Source: Amyelois transitella (taxonomy: Eukaryota; Arthropoda; Insecta; Lepidoptera; Pyralidae). Taken from it: a stretch of 64,000 bases of DNA. This document shows positions 1 to 11,501 of the stretch, piece by piece. Position numbers and translations under genes: made by a program. Where the stretch lies: assembly GCF_032362555.1 (NCBI RefSeq), contig NC_083524.1:5566001-5630000 (forward strand), written 5' to 3'. Below the pieces are notes generated by a model. The model saw only the letters and a program-made list of their open reading frames with translations, was not told the origin of the DNA and did no database searches. Position 1 is the stretch's first letter. Each line of letters starts with the position of its first letter.

Positions 1-189
1 TACCTAATGTGTTCACCTTGAAATCTCTTCACTGGGGTAAACAAAGGCAACATTTAACATTTATGTACTTTGTCAAGTCACCATGATCACATCACATACA
101 GATTTTAAGCGGTACTAATACGTAGGTATAATAATAGCTTTGCTTTAAATGTTTGACCAATTTTTGTATTGTCACTATAGCATTACAGT

Positions 190-436
190 GCCGTGTGGTT
201 CCCGGCACCAATAGGAAAAAGAATAAAACCACTCCATTTCTTTCCCATGGATGTCATAAAGGGCGACTAAGGAATATGCTTATAAACTTAGGCGACATGC
301 TAGCGACCTGTCACTATTTGAATCTCAATTCTATCATTAAGCCAAGCAGCTGAACGTGGCCTTTTAGTCTTTTTAAGACCGTCGGCTCTGTCTACCCCGC
401 AAGGGATATAGACGTGATTGTATGTATGTATGTATA
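190..436 (+). repeat. SINE-A copy, nearly full length
   Basis: Starts with GCCGTGTGGTTCCCGGCACC, has the internal block CTATTTGAATCTCAATTCTATC and the block GTCTACCCCGCAAGGGATAT, and ends in a (TATG)n tail. The same order of blocks recurs about 30 times in this window on both strands. The layout (fixed head, short tetranucleotide tail) is that of a moth SINE. I call the family SINE-A here. Confidence 0.85.
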
Positions 437-2531
437 TAGTATTAGACCATTGTGGTAAGTAGCAATATGTACAAATTTTACATCACGTCTTAACTACTTA
501 CGGGTAGACGGAGCCAACAGATTTGAAAAGACTTATCAATCGCAATTAAAAATCCAATCACTGAAGAACGACAGCTTTAATTCCAATTTTCTTTCAGTCT
601 CCAGCAATCTCAAGAAGCAGGTTTTTCAATAACGCCAAAGGGTCCATAAATTAAGGTAGGCAGCCCTTCAAAAAGTCAATTTCGAAGGATCACCGAGCTA
701 TGATTAAAGTCAAGGCTGAATGTTACCTACATTTAGATACTTGAGTACATGAAAACGGAACAACTAAGGGATAATTTGTTTTCATAATTAGGCGATCCTG
801 AAAACTGGGTAGTAGGGTCAACAGAATATTAAACTTTGTCGCGTTATTTTGTAAAAGTGAGTTGATTTATATCTATAGATTTATATCCGTAAATAGTACA
901 CCGTTTTTTTATTAAATTTGGCATAGAATAACGTTATTACCCAATGTCAAACTTTCAGCCTTTTCGAGACTGATGGTTCTATCTACCCTGTGAGGGAAAA
1001 AAGCGTTATAACTTGATTTTGCATATTCCCATAGGAGAAAAACTTTGGGCAAAACGTAACGTATAAAGAAATACCTTTTATGTCAAATTTCTTAAATCCT
1101 ACCTTCACAAGAATAACTTGCAAATACTCGTACTTCCATCACTAAAAATAATATCAATCCCAAATATGGCGGAGTGATTACGCAGTCAAAGTCGCGGGCA
1201 TCAGGTATAACCATAACACTTAGCCGCCACACTAAAAGCAATCAGAATTCAGCAGGATTTTCAAGGAAATGTTGGGTAAGCCGTGGAATTTTAGAGAATT
1301 TTCTTTTGTGACGAATACAAATGAGATTAAAAGCATTATACAATACGCGGCTAACTCCAAAAGAGAGTAACTTCTGTCATTGCGTTCAAACAGTATTATT
1401 CAAATCCAAAAGCGAGGGATGTCCAATAAAAAAGTAAAGAAAAATGGAGGACCTAAAGTGGCTATTCTTTGAAGCTAACTATATGATGCTAAGGGCGAGG
1501 TCTCACTGTTAGGGTAGAGTCACCAAACAAGACAATTTTGAGAATAATGACATACATAAGACATGGATAAAAAGCTATTTATTGATTCTTACGATGACAA
1601 CCATGATCTAAGCTGACAAAAAAATGGATTTGGATCTGACATAGATCCTTATATAAGTATTATCTTTTGAATACCAAATAGATCAATCGCGACCCTTATG
1701 GTTTTGTTATGTTCACAAATATAGAATTATTACCAACGCAAAATACTGTAATCAAAAAACTTTTTTTTAAAATTAATCGCTAACATTTTCTAAAATATTC
1801 GCTACCTACTATTAAAAATAAATAGTAGTGTTTCCCGAACTCTTCCCTCTCTTACTTAAAGTGCTTGCAGTGAAATTGTGAACAGCATGAGTAAAACACT
1901 TAAAAAAAACTTCAAATGATAATAAGTTTGAACAGACTCTAACTCGCGTATGAAAATCAGAAAAACATAAGCTAGGTAACCATTTTTTAAATAAATCGCT
2001 ATGACTGTGACCCCGCCCACCTCCCGCTCCGCTTGGACGGACTATTTTTAACTCCCATTTTCCAATATAATTGCTGATTTCAAGAGCTTTCGTAATTGAA
2101 GCCAATAACTTGAATATAATATTGTTGATCAACTCCGAACCCTTTGTAATGATAGAATGAAGTAGATAGGTAATCCAAAGACTTGATTCGGCGATTTTGT
2201 GCTAATAAAAAAAATCTTTACAAATCCGCTCCAAAAAAGTCCAAATTGTCTAATTTCTAATTATACAGTAATAAATATAAATTTAAAAAAATATATATTA
2301 TAATAAATTACTAAAAATTACATTTTATCCTAATCTCGAAAATGAAAAGGATAATAAACTAATTATTACCTAATTATATGAAAAAAATGTAGTGCTCTTG
2401 CGGCATGATGCATTTCCACACGAAATAGCAATCATTAACTAAAATTAATGAAATACATAAATAAAACAGGATTAGTTTCATTAAAACTTATAAATAATAA
2501 AAAAGGAAAAACAAAATGATTATAAACCCAC
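437..2531. other. Spacer without a recognised gene
   Basis: No credible exon seen. Two decayed SINE-A pieces lie at about 483-535 (minus) and 953-1012 (plus). A 106-codon open frame on the minus strand (1812-2132) has no signal, domain or recognisable splice context and is probably chance. Confidence 0.5.
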
Positions 2532-2603
2532 AGGTCCCACCGAGATTTGAACTCGGATCGTTGGATTCAGAGTCCAAAGTGCTAACCATTACACCATGGG
2601 ACC
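2532..2603 (-). tRNA. tRNA-Gln (anticodon CUG)
   Basis: The minus strand reads GGTCCCATGGTGTAATGGTT at the 5' end and closes with GGGACC plus discriminator T, giving a perfect seven-pair acceptor stem if the terminal pair is counted with its neighbours. The anticodon CTG lies at 2570-2568 between TTTGGACT and AATCC. The internal promoter boxes are intact: A box TGGTGTAATGG and B box GAGTTCAAATC. The sequence is very close to animal tRNA-Gln(CTG). There is no intron and no encoded CCA. It looks functional and is the only real tRNA gene seen in the window. Confidence 0.95.
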
Positions 2604-3562
2604 GATACGTGAAGCGGCGAAACACTGTATCAATTTCAACAAGCGACGTAGTACGCATGACCTTGTTTGTCTCTTGCTTGTTATCTATCTCTGTCTCGCT
2701 CATTCACTCACCACATTAGTAAGCGGTCAATAGAGCTTGAGCCAAAATAAATTGATGTGTTTTTCAAAATAAATTATGTATATTAATCACACCTAATTAA
2801 TAATGTTGTTATGGTCATATTTAAAAAAAAATAAGTAATCTACTTAGAATTAAATTCATAATCTATTTAAAAGGCTGGTAAATTAATCTCTATCTTTTGA
2901 AATCGAGTGAAAAAAAAAGAAATGAAATACAATTTCAAAGATGCTATGTAATCCTTATTTTTTATTTACTGACAATTTATTGATTGACATAAGGAAATGT
3001 TACGTCACAAGGTTATCTTTTTACACTTAGCACTTAATATTAAATTAGCTCTCCCTCCCCTCGGGCTGATATCAACAAACATTTAATGATCTACGTTGAT
3101 TGCGTATTACTTTTCAGTGAATTTTAACACATTCTGTGGAATACCTGCCTACGACCCAGACAGAACCCAGACTGATTACGTTCATAAATAAATGATAGGT
3201 GTTTAATAACGATGAATTCCGTTATGTGTGATAAGAAATAAATAATGATCTTAGTACAGATACTAATTTATTTATAATCTTACATTTTTAATTAGTCGCT
3301 GTATTATTTGATTAACACATAGATAGCGTGTTTGAGCTATTGAAAACCGAAAAAATTGTGTCAAGAACCTACCTTAAACTATAAATGTAGTGCTTTTGTG
3401 CTATTGCTGTATAAATATTTACAGGCGTACACCTATGTAATATTTTATTCAATAAAAAAGTAAACAGAAATCACTTAAAAGTTTTACCTAATTTCATTCG
3501 GAGTTTATCTATATCTATGTAAGTAGAATGATAAATAAAATGCAATTTAATGATGACAACCT
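2604..3562. other. AT-rich spacer between tRNA-Gln and the gloverin-like gene
   Basis: AT-rich DNA with poly-A and poly-T runs. No open frame of note and no recognised repeat copy. Confidence 0.5.
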
Positions 3563-3568
3563 TTTATT
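3563..3568 (-). terminator. Poly(A) signal of the gloverin-like gene
   Basis: AATAAA on the minus strand, about 130 bases after the stop codon. Confidence 0.6.
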
Positions 3569-3695
3569 AATTTAATTAAACATAAAATATGACCAGAATC
3601 AAAGATTTATAGAAATATATACCTATACAAGAAAATCTGATGTACATAATACTTACACACAAATTGTAATAAAAATTATTATTTTACAAAGTCAC

Positions 3696-4238
3696 CTAAA
3701 ACCTGTAGTTAAGACCAGCCCTCGCGCCATAATCCTGGAAGGGGCCCATTCTATTGTAAGTGCCTTCAAGACTGATGTCTCCATTCTTCCCGATGGGCCA
3801 CCTGGCTCCCGCAGCCGCTTCCAGCGATGTCATGCCGTGCAACTGCTTGCTCACATCGAGAGACGCCTTCGTATGATCACCAGTATAGTCCACACGACCA
3901 CCCAAGTGGTTTGAAGAGCCATAGGGACTGATCACATGGGAGCCATAGCCAGTCGCGTCCAATTTACCACGGTTATCATCAAAAATGTTTTGCTTATAAC
4001 CAGCTTTACCAAAAGCGGCGTCTCCTCTTGATCCCAGGGTACCGAAGAGTTGACCGCTATCGGAAGTCTTGTGGGTGTAGGTGACGTCACCAGTCTTCGG
4101 GTCTGCTTTCAACTGCCGCCGGTACCTGAGATGCTCTGGACTCTGATACCAGGACAGGGCTTCCAATTCTTCGGGATGTATAAACTCTTGGGCCGCTACG
4201 GCCACGAGCAAGCAAACGAATGCACAAACTGTCTTCAT
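3696..4238 (-). CDS. Glv: Gloverin-like antimicrobial peptide precursor, 180 aa
   Basis: Secreted, inducible antibacterial peptide of the gloverin family, which acts on the Gram-negative envelope. Seen: a hydrophobic signal peptide (residues 1-16, cut before Q17), a short acidic pro-segment ending in the furin-type site RYRR (38-41), and a glycine-rich mature part (42-180) without cysteine, as in gloverins. Family-like blocks are LFGTLGSRGDAAFGKAGY, DDNRGKL..GYG and LGGRVDYTGDHTKASLDVSK. The mature part of 139 residues is near the usual length of about 130. The ATG at 4238 is the first after a good TATA and initiator. The gene has a single exon; several moths have introns in gloverin genes, others do not. 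The C-terminus (GLNYRF) is unusual compared with the gloverins I remember, so it may be a diverged paralogue. Attacin was considered, but the pro-site and block order fit gloverin better. Confidence 0.88.
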   Translation of the reverse strand: MKTVCAFVCLLVAVAAQEFIHPEELEALSWYQSPEHLRYRRQLKADPKTGDVTYTHKTSDSGQLFGTLGSRGDAAFGKAGYKQNIFDDNRGKLDATGYGSHVISPYGSSNHLGGRVDYTGDHTKASLDVSKQLHGMTSLEAAAGARWPIGKNGDISLEGTYNRMGPFQDYGARAGLNYRF

Positions 4239-4289
4239 TGTTAGTTTTTGTTGTGATCTTGTGGTGATCTCTTTGAGTGAAGTTCCTTA

Positions 4290-4325
4290 ACTGATGCATC
4301 AGCCTTCCTGAGTACAGTATTTATT
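4290..4325 (-). promoter_or_regulatory. Core promoter of the gloverin-like gene
   Basis: On the minus strand, AATAAATA (4325-4318) lies 33 bases upstream of the A of TCAGT (4294-4290), the arthropod initiator consensus. This implies a 5' UTR of about 54 bases. Confidence 0.7.
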
Positions 4326-4342
4326 CAAAACCGCCCAACCCT

Positions 4343-4353
4343 GGGACTTTTTC
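4343..4353 (+). promoter_or_regulatory. kappaB-like site, proximal
   Basis: GGGACTTTTTC, about 51-61 bases upstream of the predicted start of transcription. It matches the GGGRNNYYYY form bound by Rel proteins (Dorsal, Dif, Relish), which drive insect antimicrobial peptide genes. Confidence 0.5.
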
Positions 4354-4503
4354 AGGTACCATTGTATGTTCAAGGATAAAGTTATTCCCCTGTGCCGTTT
4401 TCCTATCAACGTTAGTGCATATAGGTTATCATTCATTGCCGAGAAGGATCATAATTTGCAAGCAATATTTAACCATATTTTAACGTGATTAAGGGCTATA
4501 AAC

Positions 4504-4527
4504 AGTTATCATTTCTCGGGGTTTCAC
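4504..4527. promoter_or_regulatory. GATA site beside a third kappaB-like site
   Basis: GTTATCA (TGATAA on the minus strand) is followed after a few bases by GGGGTTTCAC (4518-4527). A second TTATCA occurs near 4427. Close pairing of GATA and kappaB sites is known from insect immune promoters. Confidence 0.35.
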
Positions 4528-4587
4528 AGTAATTATAATGAGTCGATTCGACACACTCCGTCAATCAACTTTTCAAATGGTATTTTT

Positions 4588-4598
4588 GAAAAAGTCCC
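4588..4598 (-). promoter_or_regulatory. kappaB-like site, distal, same 11-mer as the proximal site
   Basis: The minus strand reads GGGACTTTTTC, identical to the site at 4343-4353 but in the opposite orientation, about 300 bases upstream of the predicted transcription start. Confidence 0.45.
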
Positions 4599-5140
4599 TC
4601 GGACCGAAATTTGCATTTGGTTGAAACAGGAAAACGAACTCGGCACTTTTATTCAATTAAATAATTTATTTTTTGTTAGTTGCGTTGCGCGACGTGTAAC
4701 TAGGTTTTTCGTTCTAAAATTATTATTTTTTTCTATTCAATAGACGCTTTTTAGTTTTTCATTTCATCGTTACAAACATTACTTAAAAGTGAAATAGTTT
4801 GAGGCATTATCTTTTTAATAGTGTATTTATAGGGTCCGCCTGTGACCACAATCCAGAACTGGGAAGGTCCGGTAGGTCAGGTGAATTGTTACCCTCGATA
4901 AATCTACCCTCTTTTGACCTCAGTTTTTGAAATACCTTCTTGTGTAGGATTAGACCATCACCTTGATCCAGCAGATACTGTCACTACACATCAGGTTGGT
5001 TCACAGTTTTTTTCCTGCGCTAAAAAGATGAAAGTGCTTATATTCCCGTAGTCGCCTCTCACGACATCCACGAAACATTGTCAAAGTATTTAAAATGTCA
5101 ATTTCTTGTAACTAAAAATTTATTTTGTGACTAAGTAAAC

Positions 5141-5160
5141 CAGAGTTTAATTAAACTCTG
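5141..5160. repeat. Perfect 20-bp palindrome
   Basis: CAGAGTTTAATTAAACTCTG is its own reverse complement. It lies next to tRNA-like SINE material and may be an insertion scar. No function can be read from it. Confidence 0.5.
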
Positions 5161-6154
5161 TGCTCTCGATCCTGCTGAGAATCAATTTGCCCGAAGGCGG
5201 AATACATCGATTCACTTAATTTAAGACGATTAGTGCGGGTTCGACGCCCGGCCCGGCCAAACTAGCGTCTAGCTCAGGCTCCAGCACTTCGTTACATAAT
5301 TGCAGCCATTTTCATTGGATAAGAAAAGCTGCTAAGTAATTTTGGACGTGGAAAATTAAGTATCTAATTAGTTACATAGACCGACAAATGGATAAAATAA
5401 AATTGGATTCAAAATTTGCTTTCTTTTTTATTAATACACAAATACCGAAGACAAAGTTGCAGGTATTTATTATCATATGGCTTATATAAAAAAACTACTA
5501 GAGAACACCCGAGACTTCGTCCGCGTAAAACGAAAAATCCCCTCTATTCACATTAGTATTATACATGCTAAATTAAAAAATTCTATACCCAACTGATTTT
5601 GTTGTGCGTTGTTTGTCAGTCCGTCACTCGGTAACGAGAGAGTTATATTTATACAATATAGACAGATATTATGTCCGCAGTTATAATATTACTTAGAACC
5701 AGCTTTTCTTCTCACTTTCCCATCTAAATGAGACGCGCGACACTGTTTTTATCGCGCGAAAAACTATTGCTGTCCCGTTTCACGTGAGTTTCACGTCATA
5801 ATAAAAAGCGAAACAGCAATAGTACTACGCGTGCCATACCACAGGGGCTGAGCCCTTGTCTAGTCTATTCACGGTTGACAAGACTAATGACCTGACTGCC
5901 CATTCCTAGATGCGTGATCACAAACGGCCCTTTTCTCCAGGGAATGCGTGGAAAACATATGTATGTATAGAAAGTAGCTATTTCCGGATAATCGGATAAT
6001 AAACTTTCGTGATTCGAGCCTGCAACTAACTAAGATGAAAACAACTTTCAACAAGTATGGTTCCCGCGGGATTTGAAGCCACGACGCCCGGGAAGTTGCC
6101 AGTAAGCCTTCATGGGCGTGTCCAAGGAAACAATTTATATTTATTTATTTAAGC

Positions 6155-6420
6155 ACATACATAAATACATACATATGGTCACGTCTACATCCCTTGCAGG
6201 GTAGACAGAGCCAACAGGCTTGAAAAGACAGAATGGCCACGTTCAGCTATTTGGCTTAATGAGAGAATTAAGATTCAAATAGTGATAGGATGCTCGCCCA
6301 TCGCCTAAAAAAGAATCCCAAGTTTGTAAACCTATCCCTTAGTCGCCTTTTACGACATCCATGGGAAAGAGATGGAGTGGTCCTATTCTTTTTTTAATTG
6401 GTGCCGAGAACCACACGGTA
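6155..6420 (-). repeat. SINE-A copy, nearly full length
   Basis: Reverse orientation: ACATAC tail first, then the GTAGACAGAGCC block, and the head reading ACCACACGG at the right end. Moderately diverged from the copy at 29082. Confidence 0.85.
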
Positions 6421-6923
6421 CACACAATCATTTGAACAAAAGGTTTATCTATCAATTCACCTTCGGATCATTTAAAGCGAGAGTTAATTGAAAGTGTATG
6501 TATGTTTCTTTTGCAATTTATTTTCAACTTCAAAGAAAGCAAAATGCAATTATAACCATCGCATGATGCATAGGATTTTTGTGTAATTCTTTTAGATAAA
6601 ACTAATGAATTTTTGAACACCTGGACACAAAGAGGGGATATCCCATAACGTAATGGTCAAGATCTTTATATCGTTCTGGACCGCTTGACTACAAATACAG
6701 TTGTTTTGAAACAAACAAAACTAGAGGTACAACGATAAGACTTTACCTTCAAGTAACCTTGTCGAAGTTGCCTTGCCACCTGTCCATACAAAAAAAGACA
6801 TGACGTAGTCAAAGGAGGCATGGGTAAACTATTACGACTATTGTTCATTTCGTTTCTGGTAAGTAATGATTTATTTTTAAGTTTGCCTGTAATTTAATAC
6901 GAGTATCGAATACAGTAAGGTTG

Positions 6924-7112
6924 AAAAGGCGACTAAGGGATAGGCTTATTAAATTGGGATTCTTATTTTTGGCGATGGGCTAGAAACCTCTCACTATTCG
7001 AATCTCAATGCTACCATAAAGCCAAACAGCTGAACGTCTCTTCGAGACTGTTGGTTCTGTCTACCCCGCAAGGGATATAGACGTGACTATATAAATGAAT
7101 GAATACAGTAAT
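6924..7112 (+). repeat. SINE-A copy, head missing
   Basis: Begins at AAGGCGACTAAGGGATAGGC and runs through CTACCCCGCAAGGGATATAG to a degraded tail. Confidence 0.8.
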
Positions 7113-7138
7113 GTGACCATTTTACCGTTAATACGTTA

Positions 7139-7262
7139 CATACATACTTATAATCACGTATTTATCCCTTACCAGACAGAGTCAACAGTCTTGAAAAGAC
7201 TGAGAGGCTACGTTGAGATGTATGACTTATTAATGTGTGATAGTGATAGGTTACTAGCCCTA
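7139..7262 (-). repeat. SINE-A copy, 3' half
   Basis: Tail, AGACAGAGTCAACAGTCTTG block and middle part in reverse orientation; more decayed than its neighbours. Confidence 0.7.
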
Positions 7263-7880
7263 ATTCATACATAGTAGATAATTACATGTTAGTTTATAAA
7301 CGCCTTAAAAACCCACAACACGTTAGATTTACGGCTTACATCTAAAAATTCTAGCCTGTTCAATTTTGGGCGAAATGGATGTCCCGCCATTAAACAACGG
7401 CGCTGCATTTTGCAACGCTATATCTTCCCAAAAACTGATACAATAAAAGGAAAGATAAGCTTTACCGACATACCTAATTATTGTGTAAGTAAAGTAAGTT
7501 ATCAAGCAGTTACCGTTATACTTATAACTAAAATAACTATATGTATTTGCATCAATCAATTTTACACATCTTTGCCTTTGTGATCATAAGAATTTTCACA
7601 AAATCATTTTATTTGCATTGAATGCAAATTTACGACTATGTTACCGCTGCAAATAGTCATCAGTTAAAAAAGGTTTTATAACTGAAAAGATTTATACATA
7701 GTTATTGCCGATACTTAGGTATCATCGCAAATAACTTTTCTTGATAAAAAAAAAACATATTTTATGGAACATCTTTTTTACAAACTTACTTTAATGTATC
7801 CTGTTCTGCCAATGCAAAGTTTACTTAAAGAATTAAAGACTAATTAGTCCCTGATGTTTCATTAGGAGGCCAATAAAATG

Positions 7881-8101
7881 GTAGACAGAGCCAACAGTCT
7901 TGTAAAGACTGATAGGCCACATTCAGCTATTTGGCTTTAAGATAGAATTGAGGTTCAAATAGTGACAGGTTGCTAGCCCTTCGCCTAAAAAAGAATCCCA
8001 AGTTTGTAAGCCTATCCCTTAGTCGCCTTTTACGACATCCATGGGAAAGAGATGGAGTGGTCCTATTCTTTTTTGAATTGGTGCCGGGAGCCACACGGCA
8101 C
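7881..8101 (-). repeat. SINE-A copy without tail
   Basis: Runs from GTAGACAGAGCCAACAGTCT to the complete head (CCACACGGCAC) in reverse orientation. The tetranucleotide tail is missing. Confidence 0.85.
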
Positions 8102-10109
8102 TGTACCTAATATTAAACGTAGAAAAAATGATGATGATGAGTGTGTAAGTTAAGATCATGACAGACTGATGACTGAACTTAGAAATACTTGTATCTCAGC
8201 ACATCAGACTCTCCCCACATGGCAGGAATGTGTAATATAATAACATGCCCTATCTTTCCCTCTTTTCATCTTAACCACGTGCAATTCCTGTCCTATAAAT
8301 TAAACATTTCGAGTATCCACATAAAATTCTAAGCTGTCAGCCACAGGAACTATGCCAAAATTCCCTTGACATCGGCTTGTAGCTATAAAATATCAGGGAA
8401 GCTCGACTATAATGTATTTAGTGACCCAGAATACACTTTGTTTGTTTTCGGTTTAATCTTGTTTGAAAACTGTGAATCTGGTTTGCCAAGGTTAGTTAAA
8501 ATGTAATTGAAAAGGTCAATAGGACTGTAATTTGATTAGAATTCTGAATGGATAACCACATACCGCAGAAATACATTTGGATAAGGACGGGGCAAATGAA
8601 GATAAAACGAAACATATCCTGTAGGTATATCAATTTTCAAATGCCTACATATTTTTATATTTCTATAGTGATAAATTGAGGCTCTTCATGTTCTTAAGAT
8701 ATTTTTTTCGTGGAAATAAATAAATATGTAAAATTATGCCTCTTTCCCGGAAGGGTAGGTAGAGACAATATCTTTCCACTGGATGTTTTGGGATAAACAA
8801 ACTAACATCAATTTGTGCGATCTGCTGATATTTTATTACTTAACAATTTTAACGGCTTGCATTTTTTAAATAAGTACATGCCTAAATATATAAATACTAT
8901 TACAATACTTAGCGTACACTTTCTGCAAGATCGCATTTCTAGAAAAGAACAAACAAAACGTCTAAATGTTTAATATTGCGTTGGAACTGCACTGCATTCG
9001 AGTGCGAATTAAAAATTCATTTTATTTCGTTCCGAGAGACTCAAACTTGCAGCCGTTTTACAGGCCGAAGAATTTTTATTTATTTATTGGACATTGAGGT
9101 TGTTAATCGCGTAAGGAGCTGACATGAAACTTTAATTTTAACATAATTTAATATAACAGCACAATGTATACTTATAATCAAAGCCAACAAAAATACTCTT
9201 TTTATATGTATTATTTAATCCAAATTATAAACAAAGCAAACATTTATTCTCTCTCTTATGTATTTACACATAAGAAATATGAGTATCATTTTGATGCATT
9301 TTTGGTTTCTAAATTTAATGAATTAATTATATTTTTTATTTAGATAAGAATTTTGCTTGTTACATAAACATTTAATTATCGCCAAATATCGTAATGAGAT
9401 TATACAAGTACCTAATAAAATGTTAGTTAACATGAATGCCAGTTCTTGTAATTCAATCTCAAAGTTCACCACGTGTCTTTTGGCTTCCCGACACATGGAG
9501 TAGGTAAATAAACAATATAGAGACGAGACGGAGCTTCCTATAAAAATTCCAAAAAAAATTCAAGTACCTACTTAAATACAATATAAATCTTTTCCCTCTG
9601 GATCTATCAATTTCTTGGTTTGAGGATTTGAAACAAAACTAAAAAAATCATATTGCACTCTGTAAATAGAATTATTTTTCTCATTGTAAATTCGCTTTCT
9701 TAACTGTTATTATTTTGTCTTTTTGTCGACGTGTTTTTTTATACCTCACGTCTTTGGCAATTGGCACTTCAATTTCCATTGCGCGAGTTCAATAATTGGT
9801 ATCATTCCCTTGGCTTTTATCCCGGGTGCGACCTCACCCCTCGATAGAGTAGCCCATTCTTACGTTTTTTATAGGCACTAAGTGGTAGCATAGATGCATT
9901 GATAGCTGGTTCGAAAATATTTGTGATTCCATCATCTTAATTCACCAGGAGCCGCCCGTGGCCATGATCCATCTGAATTATGGTTGAGACCAACACCGGT
10001 GCCCAATCCACCTTAACCGCTCGGCCAATGACTTTTTCTTTATGCAAATTTTCAAATTATGCTTAAAAATGATTTTATTAAGTGATAAGATAAAATTACT
10101 ATTTTAATC

Positions 10110-10169
10110 ATACTAATAAAAAAAATCACATAGTCGCTTCCCGCGTCTGTCCCTTTATCTGTATGTATT
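10110..10169 (+). repeat. Left part of an older repeat split by the mariner
   Basis: TAGTCGCTTCCCGCGTCTGTCC followed by CTGTATGTAT matches the start of an interspersed repeat with other copies at 36990-37152 (plus) and 41820-41992 (minus). Its continuation (GTATGCTTAGATCTTTAAAA) is found on the far side of the mariner. Confidence 0.65.
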
Positions 10170-11501
10170 ATACATACTACTCTGTCAAGAAAGTAGCAGG
10201 AAAAGATCAATAATACACAAACTGTTTGTTATTCATCCAAATTTATTTTATCACCTTCAAAATATGCTCCTTTAGAAACGATACACTTACGCCAACGAAT
10301 AATCCAATCATCAAAACATTTTTTAAACGCTGTTTCCGGAATTGAGGTCAGTTCTCGCCGCGAATTCTCTTTTATGTCTTCTACCGATTGAAAACGGGTG
10401 CCACGAAGTGGTAATTTGAGTTTAGGAAAAAGAAAAAAGTCGGCTGGAGCCATATCTGGTGAATATGGTGGTTGCTCGATGGTATTTGTTGAGTGTTTGG
10501 TTAAAAATTCGTTCACAATGATGGCCTTGTGCGAAGGTGCATTATCATGGTGCAAAATCCAAGAATTTTCTTTCCACAAATCTGGCCTTTTTCGTCGGAT
10601 TTGCTCTCTTAAACGCCGCATAACACTCAAATAATATTCCTTATTTACCGTTTGACCTTCCGGCAAGAATTCCGAGTGCACAACACCGCGATAGTCAAAG
10701 AAAACAGTCAACATGACTTTGACTTTTGAACGACTTTGGCGTGGTTTTTTCGGTTTCGGTTCAGTTGGAAGGCGCCACTCCGAAGCTTGTTGACTAGTTT
10801 GCATGTCAAACTCGTAAACCCACGTCTCGTCACCAGTAACAATGCGTTTCATGAATGTTGGGTCGGAATTGACTCGTTCTAGCATGTCCTCAGCGACTCT
10901 CATGCGATTGAGTTTTTGAAAAAAATTCAGGTCTTTTGGGACTAGCCGAGCGGCAACATGTTTCATACCCAAATTATTAGTTAAAATGGTACGGATCGAC
11001 TCGTGAGATACAGAAAGTTCGGTGGCTATCTCTCTCAAAGTTGAATGAGGATTTTCAGTCACTATGTCCTTCACTTTTGCGATGTTAACTTCAGTTGCAG
11101 ACGTTGATGGCCTACCAGAGCGAGGCAAATCTTCCATCACATCTCGACCGCTTTTGAACGCTTTGTACCACTCATAAGCACGAGTTTTTGATAAAGTCGA
11201 TTCACCGTAAGCCTTCTGTAACATTTTCAGTGACTCCGAACACGATATTCCATTGGCAATGCAAAATTTAAGACAAACTCTTTGTTCGATGTTTTTATCC
11301 ATTATGAAATTAGCAATACACACTAGATATGATATAACTAAAAATAGCACTGTATTTAATGTAAACAACAGATGCAACTCAAACTCCGCGCCAAAATGGA
11401 AAACAGTTGTGCCAATCTAACAACAACAAAAAAAACAAAAATTTGAATTTGGAACCATAAATAAATAATCCATTCCCGATACTTTTCTGACTGAATGTAT
11501 G
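10170..11501 (-). mobile_element. Mariner DNA transposon, apparently intact
   Basis: About 1.3 kb, the normal size for mariner. It holds a complete transposase frame. The ends are imperfect terminal inverted repeats of about 25-30 bp: the left reads ACTCTGTCAAGAAAGTAGC, the right (reverse complement) ATTCAGTCAGAAAAGTATC, both followed by an AGGAA/GGGAA block. The outermost bases are hard to fix because the element sits in TATG-like sequence, so the TA target duplication is plausible but not unique. It is nested inside an older repeat whose halves flank it. Confidence 0.88.
10229..11302 (-). CDS. Mariner transposase, 357 aa, DD34D
   Basis: Cut-and-paste transposase of the Tc1/mariner superfamily, acting in the nucleus on the element's own inverted repeats. 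Seen: an N-terminal helix-turn-helix DNA-binding region (about residues 1-110, with GRPSTSAT as the linker and LSVSHESIRTIL as a second helix-turn-helix), the first catalytic Asp in TGDETW (D158), the second in HHDNAPSH (D253) and the third in SPDMAPADFF (D288). The last two are separated by 34 residues, as the mariner family requires. The WVPHEL block is replaced by RLVPKDL. I start at MDKNIEQR (11302); the frame stays open upstream, but those residues are hydrophobic and unlike mariner N-termini. There is no stop or frameshift, and the length is normal. Intactness suggests recent arrival or ongoing activity. I am not sure of the subfamily. Confidence 0.93.
   Translation of the reverse strand: MDKNIEQRVCLKFCIANGISCSESLKMLQKAYGESTLSKTRAYEWYKAFKSGRDVMEDLPRSGRPSTSATEVNIAKVKDIVTENPHSTLREIATELSVSHESIRTILTNNLGMKHVAARLVPKDLNFFQKLNRMRVAEDMLERVNSDPTFMKRIVTGDETWVYEFDMQTSQQASEWRLPTEPKPKKPRQSRSKVKVMLTVFFDYRGVVHSEFLPEGQTVNKEYYLSVMRRLREQIRRKRPDLWKENSWILHHDNAPSHKAIIVNEFLTKHSTNTIEQPPYSPDMAPADFFLFPKLKLPLRGTRFQSVEDIKENSRRELTSIPETAFKKCFDDWIIRWRKCIVSKGAYFEGDKINLDE

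Larger units (their letters stand above)
4600..10169. other. Gene-free spacer filled with repeats
   Basis: No gene recognised. It holds four larger SINE-A copies (listed separately), tRNA-like SINE pieces around 4835-5065, 5225-5265 and 9940-10030 (B-box-like GGTTCGACGCC at about 5238), a decayed repeat with a CCGCGTAAAAC signature at 5505-5870, and a LINE 3'-end piece at about 8735-8790. Confidence 0.5.

Noticed and set aside
1812-2132. 106-codon minus-strand open frame
   Set aside because: No signal peptide, domain, recognisable splice context or codon bias; surrounded by spacer.
2488-2719. Short open frames on both strands over the tRNA
   Set aside because: They are translations of the tRNA-Gln gene.
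3696-4238. Attacin as the identity of the antimicrobial gene
   Set aside because: The RYRR pro-site, length and block order fit gloverin; the attacin G-domain repeats are not present.
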